Shown: positions 8,041 through 17,149, counted from the stretch's first letter. The stretch: 64,000 bases of DNA from Massilia eurypsychrophila (GCF_002760655.1 NZ_PDOC01000012.1:1-64000), one strand, 5' to 3'. Notes: generated by a model from the sequence alone, not told the origin. A program made the numbers and translations.

Positions 8041-10137
8041 TCAGAAACTGGCGAACAGCGACAGTTTTGCGCTGCGCGGGGCGCCCGGCGTGATGTTGTT
8101 GTCGTTGTGGGCAGATGCCCAGTACTTTTTGTCCAGCAGGTTTTCCACGTTCAGCTGCAGGCGATACTGTTTGCTGAGACGGTAATAGATGGCGCCGTCG
8201 ACACGGGTGAACGACGGCAGCGTCACCGTGTTCGAGGTCGAGGTGGCCAGGCTATCCCGATACACCACGCCCAAGGCCACGCCGAGCTGATCGTCGATGT
8301 CGTAGCGGTTCCACAGAGAGAAGGCGTGCTTCGGCACCATCGCCAGCCTGGCGCCGGAACGCACCGTGGCGGACTGGTCGGCCGTCAACTTGGCGTCCTG
8401 GTAGGCGTAGCCGCCCATTACGCTCCAGGCCTGCGTCACCTGGCCTGACAATGCCAGTTCGACGCCCTTGGTGGTCTGGCCGTCGACCAGCACGCTGCTG
8501 CCGGCGGCAGCACCGGGCACGACGACATTGGTGCGGTCGAGCTGGTAGATCGCGGCCGTGGCCGACAGTGCCGGGCTCACGTCCCACTTCATGCCGACTT
8601 CGACGTTGTCGAATTTCTCAGGATCGAATGCGCGGTTGCTGGCGGTCAGCGAGGTGAGCTGATCGCCGGCGCGTGGCACATAGGCGCGGCTGTAGCTGGC
8701 GTACAGCGACATCGCTTCCATCGGCTTGTAGATCAGGCCGGCGCGCGGCGATACCGGCGTGTCGGTCACGTCAAAGGTCGCGTTGCTGGTGGCCAGACGG
8801 TTGTTGAAGTCGACGCTGAAGCGGTCGTAGCGCAAGCCTGCCACTGCCTGCCACTGTGGCGAGAACACGATCTGATCCTGCACATACACCGAGGCGACAT
8901 TGGCGATACTGTCGTTGCTGGTGATCAGGGTCGGAAAGCTGATCGCGCCGGTGTACACCGGACTGGTCGCTGGCACGCTCGAGTTGTCCGCAAACACGCC
9001 AGCGCGACGCAGGTTATCGGTTTCCTGGCGGCCAAACTCGACCCCGGCGGCGACCTTGTGGGTCACGCTGCCGGTCGCGATCGAGAACGTCAGGTCGGTC
9101 TGGTTGAAGCTGTTGCTGCGCTCGGTGGCGTCGTAATAGGCGCCCAGGGCGAGCCGGCCGGTACTCGGGCTCACGGCGCTGTTGGCGTAGACGTTCTGGT
9201 AGAACTTGTCATAGTGGGCAATCCGGGTGCGGTTGCGCAGCACCACGTTGTTGCCGAAATCATGCTTCAGGTAGGCCGAGAAAGCGTTCACGCGCACGCC
9301 GGTCGGACTCAGCTCGGCGCTGCCAAAGAAGGCCGACGGATCGGTATCGTAGGGACGCCCGCTCAGCGAGGGCACGCCGCGGTCGGCGATGCGGTCGTCA
9401 CGGAAGTGCTCGTAAGCGAGGTTGATGGTGGTGTTCTTGCCGGCGCGCAGCGTCATCGTTGGATTGATGCCCTTGCGCTCGAGTTCCACGCCATTGCGGT
9501 AGCTCTCCGATTGCTCGGCCAAGGCATTCACGCGCACCGCCACGTCGTCGCTGATGGCGCCGCCGACGTCGACGGCGGCGCGCCGGTGACCGTAGCTGCC
9601 GACGCTGGCGCTTGCCGTGCGTACCGGTGCCCAGCCGGCCTCCTTGCTGACCCGGTTGATCACGCCGCCCGAGCCGCCACGGCCAAAGATCATCGCGCTG
9701 GCGCCTTTGATGGCCTCGACGCTGTCGATATTGTAGAAGTCGCGATAGTACTGCACGTCGTCGCGCACGCCGTCGACATAGAAATCGCTGGTCGAACTGT
9801 TGCCGCGGAAGACCGCGGCATCGCGATTGCCTTCGCCTTGGGCTGCAACGATGCCCGGCACATACAAGATGGCGTCGGCGATGCTCTGCATGGCCTGGTC
9901 GTTCATCAGCTGGCGCGTGATCACGGTAACCGACTGCGGCGTATCGCGCAGCAGCGTGTCGGTCTTCATCGCCGAGGCCGAGGTTTTTTCAACATAGCCA
10001 CTGTCGGCAGAGCCGATCACTGTGACGACAGGCATGACGGCTGTGTTTTCCTGCGCAAAGGCGGCGCTGGTGACGAAGGTGCTGGCGATAGCGAGGGCGA
10101 GCCGTGTCGGCCGGCTAAATGGGAATGGCGAGGTCAT
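8041..10137 (-). CDS. TonB-dependent siderophore receptor (FhuE/Fiu-like)
   Basis: 698 aa from ATG 10137; the frame stays open 25 codons further upstream but runs through the Fur box, so the downstream ATG, which opens a clean signal peptide ending ..TSAAFAQE, is preferred. A plug domain follows (DTPQSVTVITRQLM, FRGNSSTSDFYVDGVRDD, GASAMIFGRGGSGGVINRVSK), then a 22-strand barrel ending in LSLFASF with terminal Phe, the outer-membrane insertion signal. It imports ferric siderophores with TonB-ExbBD energy. Fur control is indicated by the upstream operator. The ligand class (catecholate or hydroxamate) cannot be settled from sequence. Confidence 0.92.
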   Translation of the reverse strand: MTSPFPFSRPTRLALAIASTFVTSAAFAQENTAVMPVVTVIGSADSGYVEKTSASAMKTDTLLRDTPQSVTVITRQLMNDQAMQSIADAILYVPGIVAAQGEGNRDAAVFRGNSSTSDFYVDGVRDDVQYYRDFYNIDSVEAIKGASAMIFGRGGSGGVINRVSKEAGWAPVRTASASVGSYGHRRAAVDVGGAISDDVAVRVNALAEQSESYRNGVELERKGINPTMTLRAGKNTTINLAYEHFRDDRIADRGVPSLSGRPYDTDPSAFFGSAELSPTGVRVNAFSAYLKHDFGNNVVLRNRTRIAHYDKFYQNVYANSAVSPSTGRLALGAYYDATERSNSFNQTDLTFSIATGSVTHKVAAGVEFGRQETDNLRRAGVFADNSSVPATSPVYTGAISFPTLITSNDSIANVASVYVQDQIVFSPQWQAVAGLRYDRFSVDFNNRLATSNATFDVTDTPVSPRAGLIYKPMEAMSLYASYSRAYVPRAGDQLTSLTASNRAFDPEKFDNVEVGMKWDVSPALSATAAIYQLDRTNVVVPGAAAGSSVLVDGQTTKGVELALSGQVTQAWSVMGGYAYQDAKLTADQSATVRSGARLAMVPKHAFSLWNRYDIDDQLGVALGVVYRDSLATSTSNTVTLPSFTRVDGAIYYRLSKQYRLQLNVENLLDKKYWASAHNDNNITPGAPRSAKLSLFASF

Positions 10138-10156
10138 GGTTTTATTTGAACTGGAA

Positions 10157-10175
10157 TGATAATGAGAATGAGAAC
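10157..10175 (-). promoter_or_regulatory. Fur box upstream of the siderophore receptor
   Basis: The plus strand reads TGATAATGAGAATGAGAAC: three consecutive hexamers GATAAT-GAGAAT-GAGAAC, the repeat form of the Fur consensus. It lies 20-38 bp upstream of the receptor ATG, where Fe-Fur binding would block transcription. Confidence 0.8.
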
Positions 10176-10410
10176 AATTCGCAATACTAATACAAGACAT
10201 GTTTGCTGACAAGTGGGAAGTGCCGTATTTGCACCGCGGCCCGTCTGCGCAGGCCGGCAGCGCCAGCGCAGTGTCCGGTCATCAGGCGCGCCGTCCGGCA
10301 TCGAAGGCTCGTATAAGTGATGAACAAGCGCCAGGGAGCGACGGCAGCGCCCGGCGGCGTGCCGTCTGGCGTCTCGCATTGCCGACCAAACGTGGGAAGG
10401 GGACGCATCG

Positions 10411-10914
10411 ATGGAACTGCTTTGGTTCTTGCTCGGACTGGTTCTGCTTGTCGTCGGCGCCGAGGCGCTGGTGCGCGGTGCTTCCGCGCTCGCGCTGCCA
10501 GAGGTGGCCACGTCGATCATCGCGGCGCTGCGCGGCCAGCGCGACATCGCGGTCGGCAATGTGGTGGGAAGCAACGTGTTCAACATTCTCGGCGTGCTCG
10601 GTCTGTCGTCCCTGGTCAGCCCGGCGGGGATCGCGGTCGCTCCCTCGGTGCTGGCGTTCGACCTGCCGGTCATGATCGCGGTGATGCTCGCCTGCCTGCC
10701 GATCTTCTTCACCGGCAGCCTGATTGCGCGCTGGGAAGGCGCCATGTTTCTGGGGTTGTACGCCGCTTACATGGCCTATGTGCTGCTGGCCGCCCAGCAG
10801 CATGACGCGTTGCGCCCGTACAGCGCCGTGATGGCGACGGCGGTGCTGCCGCTGGTCGCCCTGACGCTGGCGGGCATCGCCTGGCGCGAGTGGCAAGGCC
10901 GGCGCGGCGGCTGA
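10411..10914 (+). pseudogene. Na+/Ca2+ exchanger (NCX/YrbG family) with internal deletion
   Basis: 167 aa against about 310-330 for the family. The first 28 residues (MELLWFLLGL..VRGASALAL) are the start of the N-terminal repeat. The sequence then jumps directly to the alpha-2 repeat, LPEVATSIIAALRGQRDIAVGN.. and GSNVFNILG, and the normal C-terminal segment (ACLPIFFTG, RWEGAMFLG). About 150 residues, including the whole alpha-1 ion-binding repeat, are missing in frame. RBS AAGGGGA is intact. One ion-binding repeat should not suffice for transport unless the protein dimerises, so I list it as a likely relic. It lies 32 bp upstream of the mrpA-like gene. Confidence 0.75.
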
Positions 10915-10946
10915 ATCAGGGTTCTGTTTCTCGACAGGAAAACGAC

Positions 10947-13289
10947 ATGATCCATGCAGTGCTTCCGCAGGCAAAACCGGCGATATGGATCCGCTGGGCC
11001 TGGCTGCTGCCGCTGGCGCTGTTACCGGCGGTGGCCGGCCTGCCCGGCGAGCCTGCAAGCTGGTCCGTGCCATGGGTGGCGCCGCTCGACATCCGCCTCG
11101 GCTTCGCCGCCGATGGCCTGGCGCGGCTGTTCCTGCTGCTCGTGTGCGGCGTCGGCGCGGCGGTGTTGGCCTATACCCCCGGCTACCTGCGCGGCCATGC
11201 CCGCCTCGGTCAATTGATGGGCCTGCTCATCGCCTTCACGCTGGCCATGCTGGGGGCAATCCTGGCCGACGACCTGCTGCTGCTGCTGCTGTTCTGGGAG
11301 GCCACCAGTGTGCTGTCGTTCCTGCTGGTCGGCTTCGACCACGACAACCAGGACAGTCGCGACAGCGCGCGCCAGGCGCTGCTGGTCACCGGTGCCGGCG
11401 GGCTGGCGCTGCTTGCCGGCATCGTCCTGATCCTGCTGGCCGCACCCGGTCTGCGGCTGCGCGACCTGGCCCAGCTCGATCCGGCCGTGCTGGGCGATGG
11501 CGGCTTCCAAGCGGGGGTGGCGCTGGTGCTGGCCGGCGCCATGACCAAGTCGGCCCAGTTCCCTTTCCACTTCTGGCTGCCGGGCGCGATGGCCGCGCCG
11601 ACGCCGGTGTCGGCCTATCTGCATTCGGCCACGATGGTCAACCTCGGCGTGTATGTGATGGCCCGCTTCGACGAGGCAATGGGCGCGGTCCCCTGGTGGG
11701 AAGCTGCCTTGCTGTCGATCGGCACGATCACCGCGCTGTGGGGCGCGGTGCAGGCGCCGCGCGAACGCGACCTGAAGCGCATCCTGGCATGGTCCACCGT
11801 CTCCACGCTGGGAACGCTGACGGTGCTGATCGGCCTGCCCAACGAACTGGGCGCGCTCGCCTTCGCCGCCACGCTGCTGGCCCACGCGCTGTACAAGGCG
11901 CCGCTGTTCTTCGTCGCCGGCAACGTCGACCATGCCATCGGAACGCGCTTGATCGACCGGCTGCGCGGGCTGCGCCATGGCATGCCGGCAACCGCGCTGG
12001 CGGCCGTGCTGGCGGGCCTGTCGATGGCCGGGTTGCCGGCCACGGTCGGCTTTATCGCCAAGGACAGCATCAAGGCCGCCAAGGAAGTGAGCGGGGTGCT
12101 GTGGCTGGTCGAAGGCGCCAGCCTGCTGGTCAGTACCGTCGGCGTGGCGGTCGCCAGCGTGGCGGCGGTGCGCATCTTCTTCGGCCGCCTGGTCCATCCG
12201 CCAGGGCGCGCGCCGCACGAGGGCGGCTGGCGGCTGACGCTGCCGCCGCTGGCGCTTGCCGGCGTTGGCATCGCGCTCGGGCTGTTCCCGGCGCTGGCCG
12301 AACTGCTGGTGACGGACGCGGCGCGGATGATTTCACCGGCGCTGCAGCGCGCCGACGCGTCGTTGCAACCGGCATGGCTGCTACGCCTCGAGAGCTTCGC
12401 CGCGGTGTGGGCGGTCGGCGCGGCCGTGTACCTCGGCTGGGACCGCCTGTACCGGCTGTTTCACCGGCTGCGCCACCTCGACCATTCCGGCCCCGCCGCC
12501 GCTTACGACGCCGCGCTGCGCGGCTTGAAACACGGCTCCGGCGTGCTGGCGCGTGGCCTGCAGGCGCGCCGCCTGGGCCGCTACCTCGGCGTCAGCGCTG
12601 CCGCCACGGTGGTGTTGGCCGCGCCGTGGGTCGCCGCGCTGACGTTCCCACCACCGGCGGCGCTCATGGCCGCTGACGCCGGCGTGCTGGTCGGCTGTGT
12701 CACCCTCGTCGCCGGCGCCGTGCTGGCCGTGCGCGCGCGCGACACGCTGCAGCGCCTGCTTGGCGCCGGCGCGGTCGGCACCGGCAGCGCGGTGGTGTTT
12801 CTGTTTCGCGGCGCGCCCGACCTGGCCTTGACCCAGCTCGCCGTCGAGACGGTGTTCGTGGTGGTGGCCGCGGTGGCGTTGCGCCGCTACCGCCAGCGCC
12901 AGGGCGCCGGCGACAGCGCGCGCGGCGATGGCTGGCGCGCCGGCGTCGCGCTGGCGTTCGGCCTGCTGCTGGGCGCGGTGCTGCTGGCGCTGTCGGGCCG
13001 GCCGCTCGACGCCGCGATGGCGGACTATTTCCTCGCGCACAGCGTGCCGCAGGCGCATGGGCGCAACGTCGTCAATGTCATCATCGTCGACTTCCGCGCC
13101 CTCGACACGCTCGGCGAGATCGCCGTCGTCCTGCTGGCGGCCGTGGCGGCATGGCCGCTGGCGCGCCGCACGCGCTGGCGCGCGCCGCGGCGTCGAGGGC
13201 CGACGTTGAAGAACCGAACTGACTCAGTTCGCCTCCTTTTATCGACCCAGGCATGGCCGGCTGGGCGTGTGCATGTGCCAGATGGATAA
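10947..13289 (+). CDS. Lone MrpA/MnhA-type cation/H+ antiporter subunit A (MbhE-like C-terminus)
   Basis: 780 aa from ATG 10947 (RBS AGGAAAA), multi-spanning inner membrane protein. The N-terminal two-thirds is the Proton_antipo_M (NuoL-like) domain with FWEATSVLSFLLVGFD, KSAQFPFHFWLPGAM and LLAHALYKAPLFF. The C-terminal third carries the MrpA/MbhE region ending NVVNVIIVDFRALDTLGEI. MrpA normally works with MrpB-G, encoded downstream in an operon; none are present here. The last 30 residues after the TLGEI helix are polar, unlike the family, and are encoded across a terminator-like hairpin, suggesting read-through into former intergenic DNA. It may be non-functional or use partners elsewhere. 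Confidence 0.85.
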   Translation: MIHAVLPQAKPAIWIRWAWLLPLALLPAVAGLPGEPASWSVPWVAPLDIRLGFAADGLARLFLLLVCGVGAAVLAYTPGYLRGHARLGQLMGLLIAFTLAMLGAILADDLLLLLLFWEATSVLSFLLVGFDHDNQDSRDSARQALLVTGAGGLALLAGIVLILLAAPGLRLRDLAQLDPAVLGDGGFQAGVALVLAGAMTKSAQFPFHFWLPGAMAAPTPVSAYLHSATMVNLGVYVMARFDEAMGAVPWWEAALLSIGTITALWGAVQAPRERDLKRILAWSTVSTLGTLTVLIGLPNELGALAFAATLLAHALYKAPLFFVAGNVDHAIGTRLIDRLRGLRHGMPATALAAVLAGLSMAGLPATVGFIAKDSIKAAKEVSGVLWLVEGASLLVSTVGVAVASVAAVRIFFGRLVHPPGRAPHEGGWRLTLPPLALAGVGIALGLFPALAELLVTDAARMISPALQRADASLQPAWLLRLESFAAVWAVGAAVYLGWDRLYRLFHRLRHLDHSGPAAAYDAALRGLKHGSGVLARGLQARRLGRYLGVSAAATVVLAAPWVAALTFPPPAALMAADAGVLVGCVTLVAGAVLAVRARDTLQRLLGAGAVGTGSAVVFLFRGAPDLALTQLAVETVFVVVAAVALRRYRQRQGAGDSARGDGWRAGVALAFGLLLGAVLLALSGRPLDAAMADYFLAHSVPQAHGRNVVNVIIVDFRALDTLGEIAVVLLAAVAAWPLARRTRWRAPRRRGPTLKNRTDSVRLLLSTQAWPAGRVHVPDG
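13215..13231 (+). terminator. Terminator-like hairpin inside the mrpA-like 3' end
   Basis: CGAACTGA-C-TCAGTTCG followed by CCTCCTTTTAT. It sits inside the last 30 codons of the antiporter frame, consistent with the ancestral stop having been lost upstream of it. Confidence 0.4.
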
Positions 13290-13327
13290 GCCCAAGTCAA
13301 GCTGCCGCGCACAATAAAAGATAGGCC

Positions 13328-13368
13328 TTGCCAAACCTGGATCCGAATAGTACTGTGTATTCATACAG
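13328..13368 (+). promoter_or_regulatory. SOS promoter with LexA operator for imuA-imuB
   Basis: A LexA box CTGT-GTATTCAT-ACAG (13353-13368) matches CTGT-N8-ACAG exactly. It overlaps a promoter with -35 TTGCCA (13328-13333), 17-bp spacer and -10 TACTGT (13351-13356). It lies 20 bp upstream of the imuA ATG and implies DNA-damage induction. Confidence 0.88.
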
Positions 13369-13388
13369 TAGTTTTAAGCGGATCCACC

Positions 13389-14096
13389 ATGACACTTCAT
13401 CAATCTATTGCCTCGCCTGAGGCCTTGCACCCTTCGCTCTGGCTGGCCTCGCAGCTGGCCCATTCTACCGCGCGCTGCGTCGATACCGGCCATCCGGCGC
13501 TGTCGGCGCAGCTGCCTGGCGGCGGCTGGCCGACCGGCACCCTGATTGACCTGATGCAGCAGCAGCCCGGCATCGGCGAACTGCGTCTGCTGCGTCCGGC
13601 CCTGGTGGCGGCGGCGCGGCGCCGCATAGTGCTGCTGCAGCCGCCCCATCCGCCGCAGGCGCTGGCGCTGGCCGCGCTCGGGCTGGCGCCGTCGCAGCTG
13701 GTGTGGGTGCGCACCAGCCGCAGCAGCGACGCGCTGTGGGCGGCCGAACAGGTGCTGCGCAGCGGCAGTTGCGGCGCCGTGCTGTTCTGGCAAAACCACG
13801 CCCGCGGCGAAACCTTGCGCCGGCTGCACCTTGCCGCGCAAAGCGGCGAAACGCTGTTTTTCATGCTGCGCCCGCTGGCGGCCGCGCAAGACAGTTCGCC
13901 GGCGCCGCTGCGGTTGTCGCTGCGGCCAGCCGCCGGCGGCCTCAACATCGAATTCGTAAAACGCCGGGGACCGCAGCGCGATGCGCCGCTGTTCCTGCCC
14001 CTGACTCCTTCTTTACTGCAGCGCCATGCGTCTTTGGATCGGGCTCTACCTGCCCCAGTTACCGCTCGAAGTGTTCTGCCCGAACTGGTCCAGTGA
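13389..14096 (+). CDS. imuA: Translesion synthesis-associated protein ImuA
   Basis: 235 aa, RecA/SulA-like protein of the ImuA family, partner of ImuB and DnaE2 in SOS mutagenesis. Family features include LPGGGWPTGTLIDLMQQQPGIGELRLLRPAL, ALGLAPSQLVWV and the HARGETLRRLHLAA segment. The Walker A is degenerate, as is usual for ImuA. It follows a perfect LexA box by 20 bp and overlaps imuB by 71 bp, so the two are cotranscribed and probably translationally coupled. Confidence 0.9.
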   Translation: MTLHQSIASPEALHPSLWLASQLAHSTARCVDTGHPALSAQLPGGGWPTGTLIDLMQQQPGIGELRLLRPALVAAARRRIVLLQPPHPPQALALAALGLAPSQLVWVRTSRSSDALWAAEQVLRSGSCGAVLFWQNHARGETLRRLHLAAQSGETLFFMLRPLAAAQDSSPAPLRLSLRPAAGGLNIEFVKRRGPQRDAPLFLPLTPSLLQRHASLDRALPAPVTARSVLPELVQ

Positions 14097-15507
14097 CAGT
14101 GCCAGCGTCGTGCTCGAACAGGAACGGGTGCTGGCCGTGTCGCCGGCCGCGCAGGCTGCCGGCGTGCAGGCCGGCATGCGGCGCGGCGGCGTGCTCATGC
14201 TCATGCCCGAGGCCAAATTGTACGAGCGCACCGCCGAGCGCGAGGCCGAGGCGCTGCATGCGGTAGCGATGGCGCTGCTGCAGTACACGCCGTTGGTGGC
14301 GCAGGCCGAGGAATCGACCCTGCTGATCGACATCGGCGCCAGTTTGCGCCTGTTCGGTGGCATCCGCGCGCTGTGCCGGCGCATCCGCGCCAACCTGCGC
14401 GCGCTCGGCTTTACCGCGCAGCTCAGCTGCGCGCCGACTGCGCGCGGCGCCTGGATGCTGGCGCGCCATGGCGGCGCGCGTACCATCAAGATGGCCTCGC
14501 TGGTGCGCCGGCTCGACCGGCTGCCGAGCGCCTTGCCGCCGCCGGCGCGCCCGTTCGCCGCCTGGTTCGAAGGCATCGGCTGCTTCAGTCTGGGCGACAT
14601 GCGGCGCCTGCCGCGGCCCGGGCTGCAGCGGCGCTGCGGCCGGCCGCTGCTCGATATCCTCGACGCCGCCTACGGCATGACGCCGGAGCTGTTTGACTGG
14701 ATCGAGGCGCCCACCACCTTCAGCGCCAAGCTCGAACTGTTCGACCGCGTCGAAAACGCCGAGGCGTTGCTGTTCGGCGCCCACCGGCTGCTGCTGCAAC
14801 TGACCGGCTGGCTGTGCGCGCGCCAGCTGGCGGTCGAACGCATCACCTTGCAGCTCGAGCACGAGCGTGGCCGGGTCGCGCGCGCGCCGACCCTGATCGA
14901 AATCGTGCTCGCCGAGCCCACCTGGCGCGACGACCACCTGGTGCGCCTGCTCAAGGAGCGGCTCGGCAAGCAGGTGCTCGAGGCGCCGGTCATCGGCCTG
15001 TGCCTCGAGGCGCTGCAGGTGCAGGCGATGGCGCCGCCGAGCGACTCGCTGTTTCCCGAGCCGGGCGGCAGCGAACAGGACCAGCTGCGCATGCTCGAAC
15101 TGCTGGTGGCGCGGCTGGGGCCGGAAAACGTGCTGCAGGCCGCGCCGCAAGCCGATTACCGGCCGGAGCTGGCCAACGTCTGGGTGCCGGTGCAACAAAA
15201 GATCCGCGCGGCGGTGCGCGATGCGCAGATGCCGCCCGACGTGCTCAGCCTGCCGCGTCCGACCTGGCTGCTGGCCAAGCCGATCGCACTGCTGATGCGC
15301 AATCACCGGCCGTTCTACGGTTCGCCGCTCAAAATGGCGTCGACGCCGGAGCGGATCGAGGCCGGCTGGTGGAGCCAGTCGCAAACGCGCGACTATTTCA
15401 TCGCCGAAGGGGAGGATCACGCGCATTACTGGGTATACCGCGAGCGCATCGTCGGCGCCCAGCAAGACAGCGAGCCGCGCTGGTTCCTGCACGGCCTGTT
15501 CGGCTGA
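14026..15507 (+). CDS. imuB: Catalytically inactive Y-family polymerase ImuB
   Basis: 493 aa, starting MRLWIGLYLPQLPLEVF. It has the Y-family polymerase fold, but the position of the first catalytic aspartate is occupied by LPQLPLE, as in other ImuB proteins, which act as a hub bridging ImuA, DnaE2 and the beta clamp rather than as an enzyme. An EQDQLRMLELL stretch could serve as a clamp-binding element (inference). The last 12 codons are repeated almost exactly at 17312-17350 on the far side of the hipBA pair. dnaE2, usually next in this cassette, is 17 kb downstream with its own LexA site. Confidence 0.92.
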   Translation: MRLWIGLYLPQLPLEVFCPNWSSDSASVVLEQERVLAVSPAAQAAGVQAGMRRGGVLMLMPEAKLYERTAEREAEALHAVAMALLQYTPLVAQAEESTLLIDIGASLRLFGGIRALCRRIRANLRALGFTAQLSCAPTARGAWMLARHGGARTIKMASLVRRLDRLPSALPPPARPFAAWFEGIGCFSLGDMRRLPRPGLQRRCGRPLLDILDAAYGMTPELFDWIEAPTTFSAKLELFDRVENAEALLFGAHRLLLQLTGWLCARQLAVERITLQLEHERGRVARAPTLIEIVLAEPTWRDDHLVRLLKERLGKQVLEAPVIGLCLEALQVQAMAPPSDSLFPEPGGSEQDQLRMLELLVARLGPENVLQAAPQADYRPELANVWVPVQQKIRAAVRDAQMPPDVLSLPRPTWLLAKPIALLMRNHRPFYGSPLKMASTPERIEAGWWSQSQTRDYFIAEGEDHAHYWVYRERIVGAQQDSEPRWFLHGLFG

Positions 15508-15513
15508 GTGCGC
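15469..15513 (+). repeat. 45-bp direct repeat, copy 1 (imuB 3' end)
   Basis: Covers the last 12 imuB codons, the stop and 6 bases beyond. It is identical to 17312-17356 at 44 of 45 positions; the one difference is a synonymous third base (GGC here, GGT there) just before TGA. The two copies bracket hipBA like attL/attR of an element inserted at a gene 3' end. Confidence 0.85.
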
Positions 15514-15555
15514 GCGCGACGAAGCGAACGGCGAGGTCGACGTGCAGCAGGCGCG

Positions 15556-16854
15556 CTATTTCGCCAGCGGCAGCGTGGCCAGCCGGTCTAGAATCTCGGT
15601 GCGCACCGCCGCCGGCGCGTTCAACTTCGCCAGCGCGTCCGGCCACACTTGCTTGGCCAGGTTGACGGTCTGCTTGACCGCCGCCTTGGCAATGCGCTCG
15701 GAGATGCCGGCACTCTTGGCTACGGCAAGGTAGTCGTCGACCGTTTCCTTGCGCTGGTACTTGTCGATGGCAACGTTGGTGCCGAATCCCTGGAAGCCCG
15801 GCAGCGCCGCGACGCACACGATGTCGTAGGCCGGCGAAAGTTCGGGCATCACGCCGTTGTGATAGAGCACGGAGAAGTTTTTCAGGTGCGCGTCCGAATT
15901 GCCCAGCAGTGTGTTCACTACTTGGCGAATGAAGAACTGGCGCACGTCCTCGATGCCGCGGGTGCTGAAGCGGTTGAGCACCTGCACCAGGCGAACGAAG
16001 TATTCGCGGCCGGCGTACTTCTGGCCCGGCATCAGGCGAAGCAGCTGGCATGCATCTTCCATGTGCACCGCGCTGCCGGGACCACGGTCGAACCGGTCAA
16101 CCGCCAGGAAATGCGTGTCCGGACCCAGGGCCGCCACCAGCTCGTCGCGACCGACCATTTCCCGCATCGGCACAGTGCGGCACTGCGCGATGTTCACGCC
16201 GGCCTGCGCGGCCAGCTGCATGCTCGCATATTCGTTGAAGACCTGCGAGTCGTCACCCTTGGCCGGTAGTTTGGCAACGAGGTCCGAGAGCGTGCCCTTG
16301 ACCGGCATGCAGTAGCGCTGGCCGTTGTGTGCGCTCGACAGCGCCAGCTTGTCTTGGATGCCCGACAGCGACGCGGCGCCCTCGGCCGCCTGCTCCGGCA
16401 CACCGATTTCGAGGTGGTCGGAGCCACCCGTGACGCCGAATGCCCTTGCAATTGCCGTGAGCTTGTTCAGCACGGCCGGCCGCACCTGGACCGCGCCTGG
16501 CAAATCCTCGCCGGCGGCGGCCAGCACGCCGAAGTCATCCATGTCGCGGGGGTCCTTGCGCGTTGCCGCGAGGCGCCGGCGAAGCGCGCCCTCCGGCAGC
16601 AGGCCGGCGAAGAACGGGGGCAGCTCGCCACGCTCACGGTAGACCGCCTGGTCGAAGTAGTTGGTCATGGTCTTGCGGGTCAGCTCGTCCTCGCCGGGTA
16701 CCGTCATCGAAATCGACAAGGTAGGCCGGCGGGCGTTCGCCACATATTCGTCCGTTGCAACGAAGCGCGTGACGCGCCCGGCTTCGCACAGCCAGCCGAT
16801 ATGCTGACCTTGCAGGAAGACGTCCAGGTAGCGCGGCATGAGCTCGCTACTCAT
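15556..16854 (-). CDS. hipA: HipA-family Ser/Thr kinase toxin
   Basis: 432 aa. HipA toxins phosphorylate translation targets such as GltX and cause growth arrest. The sequence has an N-terminal HipA_N couple domain, SLSGIQDKL (162-170), HFLAVDRFDR (248-257), the catalytic loop GNSD321AHLKNFS and the metal-binding D344 in LSPAYDIV, all as in active kinases. It overlaps hipB by 8 bp (AATGAGTAG), so translation is coupled and the antitoxin is made first. The pair sits between two copies of the imuB 3' end, suggesting horizontal acquisition. Confidence 0.92.
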   Translation of the reverse strand: MSSELMPRYLDVFLQGQHIGWLCEAGRVTRFVATDEYVANARRPTLSISMTVPGEDELTRKTMTNYFDQAVYRERGELPPFFAGLLPEGALRRRLAATRKDPRDMDDFGVLAAAGEDLPGAVQVRPAVLNKLTAIARAFGVTGGSDHLEIGVPEQAAEGAASLSGIQDKLALSSAHNGQRYCMPVKGTLSDLVAKLPAKGDDSQVFNEYASMQLAAQAGVNIAQCRTVPMREMVGRDELVAALGPDTHFLAVDRFDRGPGSAVHMEDACQLLRLMPGQKYAGREYFVRLVQVLNRFSTRGIEDVRQFFIRQVVNTLLGNSDAHLKNFSVLYHNGVMPELSPAYDIVCVAALPGFQGFGTNVAIDKYQRKETVDDYLAVAKSAGISERIAKAAVKQTVNLAKQVWPDALAKLNAPAAVRTEILDRLATLPLAK

Positions 16855-17140
16855 TGGCGCCAGCTCCGAACAGCTGGTCGACGGTCGACGGCGCCTGGTC
16901 GGGGCCGATGGCCTTACCGGACAGCAGCCGCTGCACTTCGGGAAGCAGATGCTTGGGCACCAGCACCCAAGTAGCGTCGAGCGCGTCTGCCAGTGCTTCG
17001 AGTGTGCCGGTTTTCGCCTCCGACTTTCCGCTCAGCAGTTTGCTGATGCTCGACGTCGCGATGCCCGTGACGTCGTGAATCTGCTGCAAGGTACGGCCCG
17101 ATCGCGTGCGGCGGGCGCTGAGAAGTTCCGAGAGTTTCAT
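16847..17140 (-). CDS. hipB: HipB-like XRE-family antitoxin
   Basis: 97 aa with an N-terminal helix-turn-helix (LQQIHDVTGIATSSISKLLSGKSEAK) of the Cro/C1 type. It should bind HipA and repress its own operon. Palindromic operator candidates containing CTAAATTTAG lie 10-70 bp upstream. The C-terminal tail of about 30 residues has no recognisable domain and may contact HipA. Confidence 0.9.
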   Translation of the reverse strand: MKLSELLSARRTRSGRTLQQIHDVTGIATSSISKLLSGKSEAKTGTLEALADALDATWVLVPKHLLPEVQRLLSGKAIGPDQAPSTVDQLFGAGANE

Positions 17141-17149
17141 AGCGTCGAG

